DNA of 64,000 bases from assembly GCA_013339765.2 (NCBI GenBank), contig JABSTR010001631.1, forward strand, positions 1 to 64,000, given 5' to 3'. The position numbers were made by a program, and so were the translations under genes. Source of the DNA: Haemaphysalis longicornis (taxonomy: Eukaryota; Arthropoda; Arachnida; Ixodida; Ixodidae). Positions 10,481-22,005 of the stretch are shown here, in pieces; within the stretch, counting starts at the first letter, position 1; each line of letters opens with the position of its first letter. The notes under the pieces were generated by a model that saw only the letters and a program-made list of their open reading frames with translations, was not told the DNA's origin and ran no database searches.

Positions 10481-11393
10481 ATGCTCCTGTGGTGACTAGC
10501 AGGCGCGAGTTGCTTACGCGGTCGACTACGAAGAACAGGCGGCTGGGTAGAGGGCCGATGTCGTAAGCCGCCGTTAACGACTGGCCGGAGCGTTTCCCGG
10601 AAATGAGCTATGTTGAGTGCAGCAGCTAGCACCCGCGCCGAAACGACGCTGGTATCGGCAAACTCCGCGCTGTCTATCTTGTCCCTGGCTTCTCTTGGAA
10701 GAGCGTGGCTATCTTGAAAGGGATCGATTACGTCGTTGCTCGCCCTGTTGGGGAGCGCCCGACAGCAAAAGTTGCTGCATGGTCTCGGTAAGTTGTTGCA
10801 CTTTCTCCTCAAGGCGCGACAGTCGATCTGCTGTTTCGTGTGTTCTTGCAGCAGGTATGGGCGCGATGTGTGGAGCTGAGTATTCCGTGATACGATCGGC
10901 AAGTTGCGCCAGTCGATCAAGGGACGTCTCATCTGAACCCGCGAGAACCACGCCCACCGACTGGGACAGCCGTTGCAGAAAAAGTTCACAAAGAAGTGGG
11001 AGCGGGCCGTCCTGACTCGCGTGGACACCGAGTAGTTGCCGCATCCGGCGCAGCAGTTGGGAAGGTCGTTGGTCGCCCAGCTCTTCCCCACATAACATCT
11101 AACTCTGCTTTCTTCAGGTGCCTCGAGTGGGGCCAGCACAGTCTTCTTGAGAGTGTCGTATTCCCCTTGTGTGGGGGTTGAAACCAAAGTGTCGTCGATA
11201 GCGTCGGCAATTTATGGGGCAGGGCTGCGACGACGTGAAGGTACTTCGTCGACTGCGAGGTGATGTGCCGGAGCAGAAAACAGGCCTCCACTTGGTAGAA
11301 CCAAACTCTTGCATTTTTAGGCCAAAAATTTGATAGCTTCAGTTCTGTTCGGAAGACTGCAGGCGTGGAGGCAGCAGTGTTGTCGGAGCTCAT
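10481..11393 (-). pseudogene. Gypsy gag and protease start, broken
   Basis: Minus-strand gag of the same Gypsy element as 8258-9757. From the ATG at 11393 it reads KLSNFWPKNARVWFYQVEA, TSQSTKYLHVVAALP, YDTLKKTVLAPLEAPEESR, LGDQRPSQLLRRMRQLLG, and a coiled-coil-like DRLSRLEEKVQQLTETMQQ. This is the gag type common in arthropod Gypsy elements. Three frames are used. Beyond it, near 10500, comes the retropepsin start RLFFVVDRVSNSRLLVTTGA, where the catalytic Asp of DTG is replaced by Thr. The LINE then interrupts. No zinc knuckle was found between gag and protease. Confidence 0.8.
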
Positions 11394-11800
11394 TGCGGCG
11401 TGTTTGTTGAAGCGTTTTTCGGGTCACCATATTTGTAGCATCCCGGAATGTCGGCTGCTGAACGAGGCGAGAGAGCGGATGTAAGCTGGTTTGCCGTTTC
11501 AAGACAAGGCTGTTTATTTTCAAAATATGCGTACCCTGAGAGCGTCCCCCGACGATGGAAAAAACGGGAACCCCCGCGTCCTTCAAAATAGAGAGAAAAA
11601 AGGCCCCCCAGACGATGACCGTTGAGGAGGGCGGGAGAATGACACCTGCACTAAGGCTGCGGCGACGTGGCCAATCCGCGTCCTCCACAAAGGCGCACTG
11701 TCGCCAAGCCGGAGAAAAAGAAAAAGGCTCGTGTAGCGGGCGCCGCTTGCGCTGGGGTGCCGAGAGGCTTCCGCTACAGCATCAACTTTTGCAAAAATCG
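11394..11800 (-). repeat. Probable 5' LTR and primer-binding region of the Gypsy element
   Basis: Read minus, a TACA end at 11434 is followed closely by TGGTGACCCG, a usual Gypsy primer-binding start. Inside the presumed LTR there is AATAAA (polyadenylation) near 11515. Only the inner boundary (11434) is supported. The outer boundary near 11760-11800 is a guess, and no 3' LTR was found because the element is truncated at 8258. Confidence 0.5.
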
Positions 11801-11909
11801 CACTGATAGGGCTACGTTTAACTTCATCATAGCTATTTCAGCACACAGCTATCACCTGCTTGACACGAATGGCACAGCCAGCACAACGCATAAGAAATAA
11901 ATTGCGGAA

Positions 11910-12090
11910 GCTTGCGCAAGTGGGGGAAGGCTGTAGGAACAGCCGAGGTGGCGGCCCCTCTCCCTTCGTCGGAGACCCGGTTGCTGTACACAACTTGAAT
12001 TTCGTAACTTGCCCCTTAAACTTTTCTATGACCCGCAGGCCCCTGATCTCTTTGTCCGCAGGCTTTCACATCTCTCCCATGATGCGATCG
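11910..12090 (+). repeat. Dispersed repeat, copy 1 (inverted copy at 18.3-18.5 kb)
   Basis: Shares the ordered words CTTCGT.GGAGACCCGG, then TTTGTCCGCAGGCTTTCACA with the minus strand of 18315-18500. The two copies are clearly diverged. No coding potential or terminal structure was seen, so the class is unknown. Confidence 0.5.
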
Positions 12091-13620
12091 AAACCACGGT
12101 CCGCACAAGCACGCGCTAGAGGCCGCGTCAACCGGCTTCGCAAACTTGGCGTCTTTAACGCGAGCTGCCGTCCGCTCCCTACTTGCGGTGTCGACTCATG
12201 AAAACTGTTTTCTTGGTATGGTTTTACGAGTTCCTCACGTGGAGCAAGTCCCGTCACAAGCCTGTCAGACGCGTGCGCTCATCCTGGGGCACGCGCTCAC
12301 GCACGCTCGGTATTTATCCTAAATATTTTTTCCGAACACATTTTTCAGACTCTACCGCAGCAAGTTCATGCCTAAAAAGCTCTGCTGTTTAATTTTGGAG
12401 CTGCAAATATTGCTTGGCAAGAAAGTATAGTATTGCCAAGTGCCTGGTAATGCCCAAGGCTGTTGCCCCGCACGGCGCAAAGCGTACCCCCTGCGATTAT
12501 TTCGAACACGACTCCAGTCGTCTCAGTTATTTATCAGACCTAATCTGATATGATAAATTGATTCAGCCACGACGAACAAATTACACGGGACAAAGAAGGA
12601 GATGCGACGGATTGAGCGGTATCTCCGCTCAAAGCGAGCGGCTGCGCTCACAGCCAGGGCCGTCTCTTTGGCGGAAGGATAGAATTCATGAAGTATAGCC
12701 GTAGGTTACCTGGAGACGGGTATACGTGATTTTACTCAAGTTCAAATGAATCAAGAATACAGATCCCTCGAGCAATGCGTCCTGGTATCTGAACAACTGA
12801 GTAAAAAAAATTCCAGCAACGTAACCAGGTCGTGCAGATGAACTGTCATTTATAATTTTGAAAATTCGTTGAAAACCTGCTTCGTTGCAGTGCCAGTGTT
12901 GCCTACCAGATTCTTTTTCTCAAAGGTAGTATCAATTTTATTTTGCAAATAGGGCTTATTGAGAAGACCCCGAATAAAGGAAAGCCTCCTGTATGTGGAT
13001 CTTGCGTAGCACAATTACTTGTTGCGAAGCTGCCTCCGTCATCACAATGTCGAAGTTATTTCCACCTTTTCTGTCGGCGGTGAGAAGATTTCAAAGTATA
13101 AACAGGAAATGAAAACATCGTTTGATGATTTTTCCTAAGTTGGCTGTGTGTAGTCTCAAGCGTTATCAGTGGCGTAAAACCCGGTAGGGTGCACTTTAAT
13201 TTCGCGGTTTCCTTCAATATACATTCGAGTACTGAAGCGAACCCGGCAGTATTGCGGCGACGAGATTTCAAAAGTACCTTCCCACGGTGCTCCAGGTAAG
13301 CGCTGCAACCACGACTACATTGCTTTCAAACGACATTCGAATATTTTGGTTAAGGGTAGATCACGGCAGAACGGCTTTTCGCAACCCGTTTTTTAAGGCA
13401 GTTTGCCACCGAACGCTAGACTGGTTCTTCCCGGATATGGGGTTATTTTTAAAAAAAGTCGTGAGTAGTAATACAGTTTCGACTCCAGGTGTTTAGAAAG
13501 ACTGTTTAAGTGCGGTTATGCAGAAAAGGCCTAATCACGTTATTGTAAGGCTGTACTCGCTGCGCCCTTGTATTGAGCTAAGTGCTGTGGAGGGGCGGTA
13601 ATGATGTGTTTGAAAGAGAT
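12091..13620. other. No recognisable gene
   Basis: Mixed AT- and GC-rich sequence with only short frames and no motif on either strand. Confidence 0.35.
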
Positions 13621-13624
13621 ACAA

Positions 13625-15845
13625 AAAATTGATGAATAAATAATGATGATGAATAAATCTTTATTTGTCAAGCTGGTGCAGATGTTAGGGCACCCGCCCG
13701 GTGGGGGGCTTCCCTATTCCGGGATACCCTGAGCTCGGCTGGCGGTCCAGGCCTTATTCACAAGTTCACGCTGGATCCCAAGGTTCGGGCTTGTCAGGCG
13801 GTTCACCCACTGCTTGTAGGAGGGGGAGGTTATTGGGGCAAGGCCTGGGGTCTTCTGGCACTCCCAAATCTGGTGGTACAATGTACCGGGCGTTGGACAG
13901 AAATTGCAGGTAGACGGGTATTGGGTGGGGTAAATCGCATGCAGTAGGGTTCTGTGGGGGTACGTATTTGTCTGTAGTCTTCGAAGGGTGGTGGCTTCGG
14001 CTCTTGTTAATTGGGAGTGCCGAGTCGGAAGGTTCTTCGGCCTTGACGGTAGTAAATAAGAACCTCAGCATACCTGACAAGCGGTTCTGTTTTTGGGGGC
14101 CGCAAGTGGTGTTTGTCCCTCTATGATAATGGCCCGGTGTATAAGCGCGTGGGCAGCGGCGTGAGCCGCCTCATTACCTTCGAGAGATTCGTGTCCAGGT
14201 ATCCAGATGAGCCGCGCTTCAGGTATATGGGCAGTATTCTTAAGAATTTGAAGTGCCGTTTTGCTGATGCCGCTTCGTTGGTAACTGCGGCACGCCACCT
14301 GCGAATCCATCAAAATTATAATTGCATCTTTTACCGTCGTGATGGCCAGGGCAATAACGGCTTCTTCAGCAGCTTCTATTGATGTGCGGACGGTGAGGGC
14401 AGTTGTAACTGGCTCTGCTGCATTGGCGACACACACGACGTGGACTGGCTTGTTTACGTATGGAGACGCTTCCGTATACCTTGTTGTTGGATTGTCGCCG
14501 TATTTATTATTCATGGCTTCTGCTCTTGCTATGAGTAGAGCTTTGTTGTGTAGTGGGTGCATGTTTCTTGGGATGGGGGCTACCTTGATGGCTTGTCTGA
14601 TTTGGAGTGGAACCCGCTCCTTATGGTCTTGCAGTGGCGGTATGGCATATCCCAGCTGTCGCAGTGTAGCTCCTCCCGTTGGTGTTAGGTGTAAGCGTTC
14701 CAGTTGAGAACTATGAAGCGCCTCCTGTATTTCCTCCCATGTGGTATATAGTCCAAGATGCAATAATCTCTTCGTCGATGTTTTTCGGTGCAGTCCTAAG
14801 GCTGTCTTATATGCTTGACAAATGATAACATTGAGCCGTGATTTTTCGGATGTTTGCAGGGCCACATAAGTGGTTCCGTAAGCTACCCAGCTTATGAGTA
14901 TGGCTTGGACAATGCGCACTGTGTCTGACTCTTGCAAGACAAATCGGCGGTTTTACACGCGTCTTATCAGGTGGATTAGCTGATTAAGTGTCTGTTGAAA
15001 GGGTGCAACTGTATGAACACCTGATCAATTTCTTGGTAGTGTAAGACTTAGGATGCGTAGTTTAGATACATTTGGCATTGTATGGTCGTTGGTGGTAAAC
15101 TCCGGGTAAGGAATGCTGCGCTTTCGTTGCTGCGCCGTCCCGATGCAGAGAGTGATGAGAGCCGACTTCTCCGGAGTACATTCGAGCCCTTTGTCGTGAA
15201 GGTAACGATGGGCTTCATCTATGGCTGCTTGCAGAGCATCTTGTTGTACCCCTATTGATCCTGTTGGTGTCCACAGGATGAGATCGTCCGCATACAGAAC
15301 ATGTCTAAGAGGCGGGATATATTTCACTAGGGGAGGAAGGTGCTTCTTAGCAATATAAATAAGAGCGGGGAAATATCTGAGCCTTGGGGAGTGCCTCGGG
15401 AAATTGTATTTATTTTGTTGAGCGGAGGTGTCCGATGCCAGTTGTAGCCGTACGGTCGGTTAGAAAGGCTGCGACGTAGTCGTACCTGTGCTGTCCACAA
15501 TCAATGGAGGCTATACCTTGGAGGATGGCCTTATGACTGATGTTATCAAATGCGCCCTTGATGTCCAGGGTTAAAATGCATCTCTTGTGGGTATTGGTGA
15601 GGCGATCAATGATATCTTATTTCAGTTGCAGCAGGACATCTTGCGTTGATAAGTGTGGCCGAAATCTGTACATAGTGTCTGGGAAGTGTCCACCATCTTC
15701 GATATAAGGAGAAAGGCGATTGTGCACCATGTGTTCCCGTAGCTTTTCTACACATGATGTGAGGTAGATGGGCCGTAGGTTGCCGGGAGCGAGAGGGTTT
15801 TTAGGTTTAAGTATTACGGTGATGTCTGCATGCTTCCACGAAGAT
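13625..15845 (-). pseudogene. LINE ORF2 remnant: reverse transcriptase, RNase H, C-terminal finger
   Basis: Minus strand, same element as the ORF1 at 15851-16995. The RT starts abruptly near 15845 with HADITVILKPKNPLAPGNLRP-type sequence, then RFRPHLSTQDVLLQLK. The catalytic YADDL is at about 15290 (HVLYADDLILW). Further on, the RNase H domain includes IIILMDSQVACRSY and IWIPGHESLEGNEAAH. The C-terminus (about 14000-13850) has HAIYPTQYPSTCNFC. The 3' end carries AATAAA and an ATC/ATT-rich tail (13625-13660). Frames are broken several times. The endonuclease that should precede RT is absent, so this copy is an internal deletion product. The I-like clade is inferred from the RNase H domain. Confidence 0.85.
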
Positions 15846-16995
15846 GGGAGCTAGCCGGTCGTCCATTGCTTGTTGATGTAATTTACCGGGAAAATCTTCT
15901 GGGGTGCGGCTGTAGGAGCGACCACTGAGTACCAGCTTATTTGATGCGGTGTGCGATGTTGTCGCGAAGTGGGGGCTTGCACTTGCTGCTGAGGCGCCCT
16001 GTGAAGTGCTGGCGACTGATGTTGGGGATGCCGTTGGTACACTGGCAATGGCCGAGAGAACCGTTCCCGTACGTGCAAGGGTGACGGCGGCGGGTGGAGT
16101 TTCTTAGGGCACTCCCTGCTTGCCGTAGGATGGTTGAGTCCGCACAGTTTGCATATCGGGGTGCATGCGTGTTCTGGGCGTGACACTGGGCACATAGGGA
16201 CACTTCTGGCGTCGGACAGACGTCTAGTCGGTGTCCGATATCACCACAGCCTGCAGCACTGGATAGATCCGCGGTACGGTCAGCAGTGGGCGTGACGTCC
16301 ATGCGCACGAATGTAAAAAGGCACATGAGGTCCTCATACGTCACCACAGCGGAGGTGGACTTTCCGAGCATTCGTGCTTGCACTATCCTGGGTCCTGAGG
16401 AAGCGATGATGTAGGGAAGCTGTTCGGTAGTCGTACCTACATCCAGGCCGTGTATCACTCCACGGACGATGCCTGGAAAGGGCTTTATGTAGGGCAGGAT
16501 GTTATACGTTGCTGCGCCGAGTTGGAGGGAGGTGACTTCACAAAGAATTTCCGCATATTCGTCATTGGGAGTGCTGACGACAATCAAATTTTGCACCGCT
16601 TGCACTTGGATCACGATCTGTTGGTTAAAGCTGCCTTCTGGTATCCTGCTCGCTGTCTTTATCCCTGCGGTGATGTGACGATCACTTCAAGCTGCTAAGC
16701 GCAACCCGTCTCGTGGCCGGTAGATTATTTTGTAATCGGACTCTGGTAGTTTGGGAACAGGCGGAGCGTGAGGGGAGCCGTGAGGCTTACCTGGTGCTTG
16801 TGCGGTTTGTTGGTAGACTTGTTTTGCTCGCCGTCGATCGCTCAGCATTTGTTTCTACGGGCCTGGCTGCGGGATAGTGCGTCGGCTCAGTTCGTCGAAC
16901 TTCGTCGGGTTTTCTTGAATGCTGGTATCCATTTTCTTCGGAGATTGACAGAGCGCCGAGAGCTCCAGCACAGCAGCTGCAGTCGTATCCGCCAT
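15846..16995 (-). pseudogene. LINE ORF1 (zinc-knuckle gag-like), broken
   Basis: From the ATG at 16995 (MADTTAAAVLELSALCQ) the minus strand reads an ORF1 protein. After a stop near 16690 it continues with IQVQAVQNLIVVSTPNDEY, PFPGIVRGVIHGLDVGTT and VTYEDLMCLFTFVRMDVTP. Cys-rich knuckles follow (CGDIGHRLDVC, CAQCHAQNTHAPRYANC, CGLNHPTASREC). The C-terminal part is Gln/His/Pro-rich and ends in the frame at 15851. It is followed at once by reverse transcriptase rather than endonuclease. ORF1 packages element RNA; this copy has stops and shifts. The 5' end of the element is near 17100. Confidence 0.8.
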
Positions 16996-17109
16996 GGCGG
17001 TGCTAGCCGTTCTTCAAATGTAGATTTCACGTGTCCGGGTGCTCCGATGGCGATAAAACTGGGTATTAAACGTTGGAGCGAAACTTTACACAGCTGAAGG
17101 TACATTTTC

Positions 17110-17660
17110 TAGTGCCAAAAAACACGAGGATGGTGCTGAAAACAGAGTTCGACACGGGACCCCATGCGTTGCCGCTCTGAGCTAGATCTTCTTCCTCGTC
17201 ATCCTCCCCAAACAGTTGAAAAAGTTACAAACATTCGTGATAGCTCAAGAATCTTCAATGACTACGACGTCCAAGTTTGCCACGTGCCTACAGGTAAACT
17301 CGGAGAACAGCTTGTACACCCCAAAGATGCGCTAGAACGCGAAAGGTTCCCCGGGATGCTATACATTTTTTGCCCGACTTACGTCGTACCCTGCATTGGT
17401 GAAACGGGAAACTTCAAGAGGCAACTAGAGGAACACAAAAATTACGTTGCTAACGGGCGCACCCAGCTAAGCGCGTTGGCAGAACACCACGACATAAACG
17501 GTCATGTAATCGCTTTGGACTCAGCCAGAATCATCGCCACCGAGAAAATAAAATGAACGCGTCTACTCAGAAAATGCTTCCACATCCAATCAACCCCGCA
17601 GGCTCTTAATTGTACACGTTGGCCCATGCCTCCAATATACGCAGGGGCTTTGCAACGTTC
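17110..17660 (+). pseudogene. Penelope-like element fragment with GIY-YIG endonuclease
   Basis: Plus-strand fragment whose frame 17164-17556 reads, after a linker, GMLYIFCPTYVVPCIGETG followed by R..EH (QLEEHKNYV), LAEHHDINGHVIALDSARI and a Glu in ATEK. This is the GIY-YIG nuclease fold of Penelope-like retroelements, with GMLY standing for GIY and CIGETG for YIGETG; the Tyr of the second motif is changed to Cys. After the stop at 17556 the sequence continues in another frame as LLRKCFHIQSTP, the usual last segment of such proteins. The reverse transcriptase part is missing, so it is 5'-truncated. It lies directly upstream of, and opposite to, the LINE at 13.6-17.1 kb. Confidence 0.75.
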
Positions 17661-17702
17661 CACGCAAGTGTAAATACGGCCGAGCTTATTTTTGCTTGAT
17701 AT

Positions 17703-17744
17703 GTGAACAAAGGACCCGTACTGGCAACGGGTCTTTGTGCTCAC
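17703..17744. repeat. Near-perfect hairpin after the Penelope fragment
   Basis: GTGAACAAAGGACCCGT (17703-17719) pairs with ACGGGTCTTTGTGCTCAC (17727-17744) apart from small bulges, leaving a loop of about seven bases. It lies about 50 bases beyond the last Penelope-like coding sequence and may belong to its 3' untranslated region. Confidence 0.6.
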
Positions 17745-18310
17745 GAATTGTTTTTACCGTTGCTGCGAGTGTCAGTTTGGTACCGAAATGAAATGTTATT
17801 TCCTCTCCAGATGAGTTTTCGTCGAACCTTGGACTACATCTAATTGCAATGTATTGTACATTGCCACGCCAGAATTTAACTATGCCGTTGTTGTGTGGAG
17901 GTTCTGTCTAGGTGTCCGGATTCCAAGGGTGGTGGTTAAATTTTACTCGGGCGTGCTGAATTTTAACCTTATTTAGCTGCGCCTTCCAACGTTGCCTAAA
18001 AATATACCAAGAAAAAATACCGAGTGCACGTGAACATGCGCCCCGTGAGAAGCGTTCGGCATCGCTCAGGCCAGCGCATGTGCTTGCGCCCGTTGATGAG
18101 CTCGAAAAAAACACAAGAACCAATACCGAGTGCACATCAGTGAACGCCTAGTGATGATCGCCCTGCGTCGGCTAGCTCGATCTTCGACAGTACTCTGCCG
18201 AGCGTTCGTGGCGTGATCTCTCGAGTGCTGTTCTCATCACCAGTTCACGCGCATTTGCACCCGAATTCGCGGAGCTGGGTGCTGTGGGTTGTACCGCGTG
18301 CTAACGCGGT
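17745..18310. other. No gene; short direct repeat
   Basis: The word ATACCGAGTGCAC occurs twice, near 18017 and 18125, within otherwise anonymous sequence. It may be the 3' end of the Penelope element. Confidence 0.35.
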
Positions 18311-18314
18311 TCAC

Positions 18315-18500
18315 TCTGGCAGAGGTGTGAAAGCCTGCGGACAAAACAATCCAGGCGTTCCAGTCATGTGGTCCTTCGAGCGGCAAATTCGGAAATCTAT
18401 GTGAGGTGCAACGGCCGGGTCTCCTACGAAGAGAGGGCGACCGCCAGCTGTGATTTTTCCTCCAGCTCTGCACAATAGGTGCAAGCTGCGCCAATTTATT
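18315..18500 (-). repeat. Dispersed repeat, copy 2
   Basis: Inverted and diverged copy of 11910-12090, recognised by GTCCGCAGGCTTTCACA and by CTCTCTTCGTAGGAGACCC in the same order. Class unknown. Confidence 0.5.
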
Positions 18501-18649
18501 TTTCCTTACATCGATTTTTTATTGTTATGGCTTAGGTTGCTTTTTTGCATTTTAGAAGATTGATTTCGGTTCGCAGTTTACACTATGTTAAGGTAAGTTG
18601 GCTTTCCTTATGTGCAGCGAAATAGTGCCAGGAAAGGCTGGTTGTCCGT

Positions 18650-18905
18650 TCCTAGATGAAACACAGGCTGTAGGTTGTCGTCGGTTTATTGGAGTGCTTT
18701 ATTACCATCAGACGGCATCCCGATACAGCTTGAGACGGAAGCCTCAAGGTCCCCCTTCTGAGAATAGTGGTGGGCGTGGTGAGGTCATAAAAATGAGCTC
18801 GTCTGAAGACACTAAACCAAAGGGGGGGATAGAATGAGATTCTAACCCGGGTCTACACTGTTGCCGCGCAATATCTAACCGCTGTCCTATCTCCGCACGG
18901 TGCCA
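18650..18905 (-). mobile_element. tRNA-derived SINE, second family
   Basis: Read minus, the head GTGCGGAGATAGGACAGCGG carries an A-box-like TAGGACAGCGG, and a B-box-like GGGTTAGAATC follows about 45 bases later. The body ends with AATAAAGCACTCCAATAAAC. It differs from the Ruka-like copies. Confidence 0.5.
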
Positions 18906-19295
18906 GCGGTAAACAAATGTTCTCCTTCTTGTTGATCGTTTCTTCGTGGTGCAGGCCCAACATGAAGATTACACAAGAATAGGCAGGTATGATCGGCTGA
19001 TGGCCCGCTTCAAAAAATTAACAAACTGAAACTTCGGAAATTTTAAATAGACAAAACGCGTGTGCCACCTTACACATAAATGTAATGGCACGTAGTAGAA
19101 GAGGCGTCACCAGCCGTGTGGAAGCGTGATTCGATGCAGGCTTTCGGGTCTGCAATTCACTTCCTTAGGTACTTCACGCCGTAAGACAAAAGCGACTCAG
19201 ATGGCGAAAACGGGCAAAACACACTGAAGCTACACATTTGATTATACGATGCACCGAAGCGGAGTTCTCCGGAATTATTTGAACAGAGGGGCCTT
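18906..19295. other. No recognisable feature
   Basis: Anonymous sequence on both strands. Confidence 0.3.
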
Positions 19296-19297
19296 AA

Positions 19298-19460
19298 ACA
19301 TACCCCTATTTCTCAAAACACAGGCGATTTTGCGTCTCGCTTCCATCTGAACGCGGACACCGCCACAGGGACAAAACGCGCATCCTTTGTATATGCAGCT
19401 CCTCCATAGTATCAGCAGTGCAAGGCCACAGCCACGCAGCCACTGCGGCAGGTAAAGATG
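19298..19460 (-). mobile_element. Ruka-like tRNA-derived SINE, diverged
   Basis: Read minus it starts TGCCGCAGTGGCTGCGTGGC and continues GGCCTTGCACTGCTGA, the head of the Ruka-like family. Its body is CAGATGGAAGCGAGACGCAA then CGCCTGTGTTTTGAGA. The B box is degraded. It overlaps a chance frame of 119 codons that should not be called. Confidence 0.65.
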
Positions 19461-20505
19461 CAAACGAAAGCGAAGACACGCCAACTTGACGCAGCGTATA
19501 AAAAGCAGTTCGTGGTAGATTCCACAAAAAATAATATAAATTAGGAACGCTATTGCAATGTAGTAGTAAAATTTGTAATAGGTCCCTCCAGATTTTGGCC
19601 TTCTAAGTACTGAAACAGACTTTTTATTAACCAATGAAATTAGTTGTCCATAGTGAATTCAAGGCAGCAAAACAAGAAAAGAAACATACCTCCAGAGTCC
19701 ATCTCCGGTGCTGCCTTTTAAATGACTTCACTCATCTCGTTCCTTGGGTTCAATGTGGTTCTGAAGCCTGTGGAGGAGCGCAACCGTGTTCTTAAATAAC
19801 TTGCGATTCCTAGCAAGAATATCTGCAATTTTCGCAATAACGTTTGTGTGCCTTCTTGAAACATTCGGCGCTATCGCCATGACTTTCCTGCAGCTTAAAA
19901 ATTACAAGCTCTCTAGACAATTATATGCAAGTGATTTCTTCATAATGTGAGAATGGCTCTCTGTTTATGGCGTCAAGAACTCATAGTTCGTCACATGTGT
20001 GATAGGTTTTTTACAAGCATTACCATGTCTGCGAGTAGCTGATGAAAAAAAAGGTGGTAGTACCGCTCTTTCTTTCACAGAGACAGCTTTTTTCGCGCCC
20101 AAAAATCCTCCTGTTCTTATTTTGGCTGCATTGGTTTGGGTGCACCTGCGCACAGTAACTACTTGAAAAATAAAGATAGCGTTATAGAGACTCCTTTGAT
20201 ATTTTAAACTTCTTGAACAAATATTTTCTACAGTAGTGTGATGTGTTAAAGCTACGTTTTTTTCCTGTATATGTCATTCTTGTGCGACGCTGATCATTTC
20301 GACGCTGCAAAAACGGTCGCCTCATAGAGATGAAATCATGAGTGCAAATGGTTCCCCTCTCCAGTGCATCGAAGAAAAATGCATCCGTGAAAAAGAGAAT
20401 AGGGATAAGAGATATTTACATTTGAAGCTATCAATAAAGACAGTTTAGGAAAAAAGTGTTAAATCTGGCTTGATTGTTTCTTTCTCCGGTGCGGTGGCAC
20501 TGCGG
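19461..20505. other. No recognisable gene
   Basis: AT-rich, short frames only, no motif seen on either strand. Confidence 0.35.
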
Positions 20506-20507
20506 TT

Positions 20508-22005
20508 TTTGATAATAATAATAGTGTTTATTTATTCAAAAAAAACAGAATACAAATGCGAGTCTGCCAAACCCACAAGGGCTTGAAGTGCGGTTCCCGG
20601 CAGCACGCAACACGTCGCAAACCAACAAAGAGACAGAAGTTGTCAGAAAAAGGTAATTTAGACAAAAAGAAAGGAGAACAAGAAGAAAAAAAGAAAGCAG
20701 CACTGTAACGGTGATAGTGAAGTTCTATGAGAATGTTTTTATTTTTTTTCGACTATTCATCGAAAAGAATTCGTCTGGCAAAGAATTCAGGAGCATCGGG
20801 ACATAGTATTCGCGAACACCTTCACCAACTCTAGTTGGCCGTAAATCCCGAGGCCGTAAATCCCGCACAGGAGTGTACGGCTGGCAAAATTGCACAGACC
20901 AAATATACTCAAGTACAATTGTTTGTTTAAACAACAAGGTAAAATCGGGCATGCGCAAAACACGAAAGACATCTTTGTTATCAAGATCTGCTGTACCATA
21001 CAAAACGTGTTTGATAATCGAACGTAAAATAGCATCCACCTTATTTTTCCAGAAATCAGAGCAAAAGTAAAAACAACAAATTCCGAATTTAATGCGGAAT
21101 AGGCTAAGGTAAAAGCAATTTGCTTAGGTACTGTTAAGGAACAAAGTGATTTGAGCCCGCACATCAAACAGGCAGTTTTCTTTCGCTGAGAACATATAAC
21201 GGCCAGATGCGTGTTCCAAGCCATGTTAGAATACAAAAAATATACCCAAGTATTTAGGAGAGTCCACAGGCAAAATAGGAGTGCATTTACAGTTCGAACA
21301 ACCAGAGACATGCGAAAAATTGATGTAACATTCGGTATTGGCTTTAAACTATTATGAAAGCAAACAAATGGAGTTTTTTTAGTGTTGATTCGAATTTCGT
21401 TGCTGCTAAGCCACTTCATTTTCTGTTCACAATCATGTTGCAGATTCCCAACGGAAAGATCGAAGGAACCATGCGTAGAAACGAGCAGAGTGTCATCCGC
21501 GTACTGAAATACCCGGGAATAAAGTACAAAATTTGAAATATCATTAACATATAAGTTAAACAGCAATGGTGCCAAGATAGACCCCTGCGGAACGCCAGCG
21601 AGCAGTACTTGTGCGGAGCTTGTAATTTCACCCAATACGACAGTTTTTCGGCGGTTACGAATGTAATTTTCTAATAGCAACAGGAAAGGCCCACGGAAAA
21701 AACCATATTGGGGCAGTTTGTCAAACATTACATTGTCGTTTACAGAATCAAATGCTTTTGATACGTCAAGAAACACTGAACAGGCAAATTCATTGTGGTC
21801 AAAGGCATTATTACGTACATCCGGAAGGTCATTCAATGCTTTTTGTGTACCCCTACCAGCAGTGAAACCATATTGGTTGGCCGAAAGTATGTCGTGTTTT
21901 TCGATAAAGGAAGTCTTTGTAAAACCAAATGTTTTTCTAGTACGAGGGCAATTGTTGACAAAATTAATATACCTCTGTAAACTAACAAACACGATAAACT
22001 AAACT
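20508..22005 (-). mobile_element. CR1-like LINE, 5'-truncated reverse transcriptase and 3' tail
   Basis: The minus-strand frame 21992-20787 (about 400 codons) reads LSANQYGFTAGRGTQKAL, then LDVSKAFDSVNDNVMFDKL, GVPQGSILAPLLFNLYVND and YADDTLLVSTHG. These are RT motifs of CR1/Jockey-type LINEs in order. The catalytic Asp pair in YADD is intact. After about 21350 the frame loses family resemblance because of frameshifts; a parallel frame supplies part of the C-terminus. The 3' end has AATAAA and a short ATT repeat (20512-20535). The endonuclease and ORF1 are missing. It would have copied its RNA by target-primed reverse transcription; this copy is dead. Confidence 0.85.

Noticed and set aside
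10306..11187. 293-codon minus-strand frame
   Set aside because: Only its first 25 or so codons follow gag; the rest is a shifted frame of gag and a read-through of LINE sequence in reverse.
18080..18110. Hammerhead-ribozyme-like words TTGATGAG and CGAAAA near a Penelope fragment
   Set aside because: The core CTGATGA is not exact and the required stems I and III could not be built by eye.
19275..19634. 119-codon minus-strand frame with hydrophobic start
   Set aside because: It overlaps a diverged SINE and shows no conserved domain.
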